Source: Chryseobacterium gallinarum (GTDB lineage: Bacteria > Bacteroidota > Bacteroidia > Flavobacteriales > Weeksellaceae). Taken from it: a stretch of 64,000 nt of DNA. The notes beneath the pieces are model-generated. The model searched no databases. It worked only from the letters and a program-made list of their open reading frames with translations, and was not told where the DNA came from. Every line of letters starts with the position of its first letter. Position 1 is the first letter of the stretch. The DNA is taken from assembly GCF_001021975.1 (NCBI RefSeq), contig NZ_CP009928.1, forward strand, positions 3,972,001-4,036,000. Direction: 5' to 3'. Made by a program: the position numbers and the translations under genes. Below are positions 63,638-64,000 of this stretch, piece by piece.

Positions 63638-64000
63638 GATTTATTTATACTTGACATGCAAAAATAAGGATGATAAACTACAAAGTGCTGAAAAAAAGCT
63701 GTTTTTTATCATTTTGGAATGAGTTTTGCTTATTTTGAATCATTCTTAATAACAGCAAAATCATTAAAGAAAATTCATTTTGAAAATTCGAAAAAATATA
63801 GATTTATATTATCTATCCGGATGATCGAGACATCCTATTTCCTATTATAATCTCTAGTTTGAAATTTCTGAAACAGTTTAAGTTGAATTTTCAATGCCTG
63901 ACGAAAATCAAACAAGAAAACAATAGTTTCTGATTAAAAATAATTTATGATTCATCAGCTGCTTTTTGCTCTCCTCCTCAAACTTTTGTAAAAAAAAATC
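63638..64000. other. Gene-free right end of the window
   Basis: 363 bases. A -7-like TATTTTTG (minus, 63666-63659) for ccsBA is near its left edge. A minus-strand frame enters from the right edge and stops near 63910 (contains KFEEESKKQL), which may be the tail of a gene outside the window or chance. Nothing else supported. Confidence 0.4.

Noticed and set aside
63881..64000. Minus-strand open frame entering from the right edge
   Set aside because: Too short and without a recognisable motif; recorded only as a possibility in the gene-free entry.

Overview
The window looks like chromosomal DNA of a Chryseobacterium-type member of the Flavobacteriia (Bacteroidota). The reasons are AT-rich DNA with little Shine-Dalgarno sequence, many promoters of the Bacteroidota form TTG-N17-19-TANNTTTG, two secreted peptidases ending in type IX secretion C-terminal domains, TonB-dependent receptors, and the fused hisB, hisIE and ccsBA genes. 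The genus is inferred from gene style; no rRNA is present. I see no insertion sequence, prophage or CRISPR array.

Layout. 1-2.0 kb: leuC (cut by the window edge) and leuA, reading left. 2.1-4.8 kb: a helical-repeat protein of unknown role and an M19 dipeptidase. 5.2-9.8 kb: translation genes thrS, infC (apparent AUA start), rpmI and rplT, with an alpha/beta hydrolase between infC and rpmI. 10.1-12.6 kb: tandem M28 peptidases exported by T9SS. 12.8-14.9 kb: a TonB-dependent receptor. 15.1-22.4 kb: the complete his operon hisGDCBHAF-hisIE, reading left, preceded by a 16-residue leader peptide (HHYHHH) and a terminator/antiterminator that form a textbook translation-coupled attenuator. 22.5-27.4 kb: a four-gene glycan cluster and dapD. 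27.5-33.6 kb: a methyltransferase, a divergent AraC/MFS pair, an NlpC/P60 lipoprotein, an unknown protein, a small lipoprotein and a secreted class II cyclic-nucleotide phosphodiesterase. 33.8-37.4 kb: tRNA-Ala(GGC), a double-glycine Cys-rich peptide precursor and a second TonB-dependent receptor.

37.4-44.7 kb is the accessory island: VgrG, a PAAR-like/Hint/GH-E nuclease polymorphic toxin, then four tandem helical-repeat genes, a truncated copy of one of them, a C-terminal gene remnant, a frameshifted probable immunity gene and an unknown gene, all reading left. It looks like a type VI effector locus with a decaying array of candidate immunity genes.

45-64 kb is mostly ordinary: a GNAT/MarR pair, a 51-residue DUF5993-like protein with DsbB, an RND efflux operon with its MarR/GbsR regulator, a GNAT, a DUF2007 protein, lysine 6-aminotransferase with an ALDH7-type dehydrogenase, a small membrane protein, an ECF sigma factor with a DoxX-like protein, an SPFH/ribbon-helix-helix pair, and a giant ResB-CcsA fusion that keeps a signal-peptide-like scar at the fusion joint. 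All family assignments come from motifs and memory; no database search was run.
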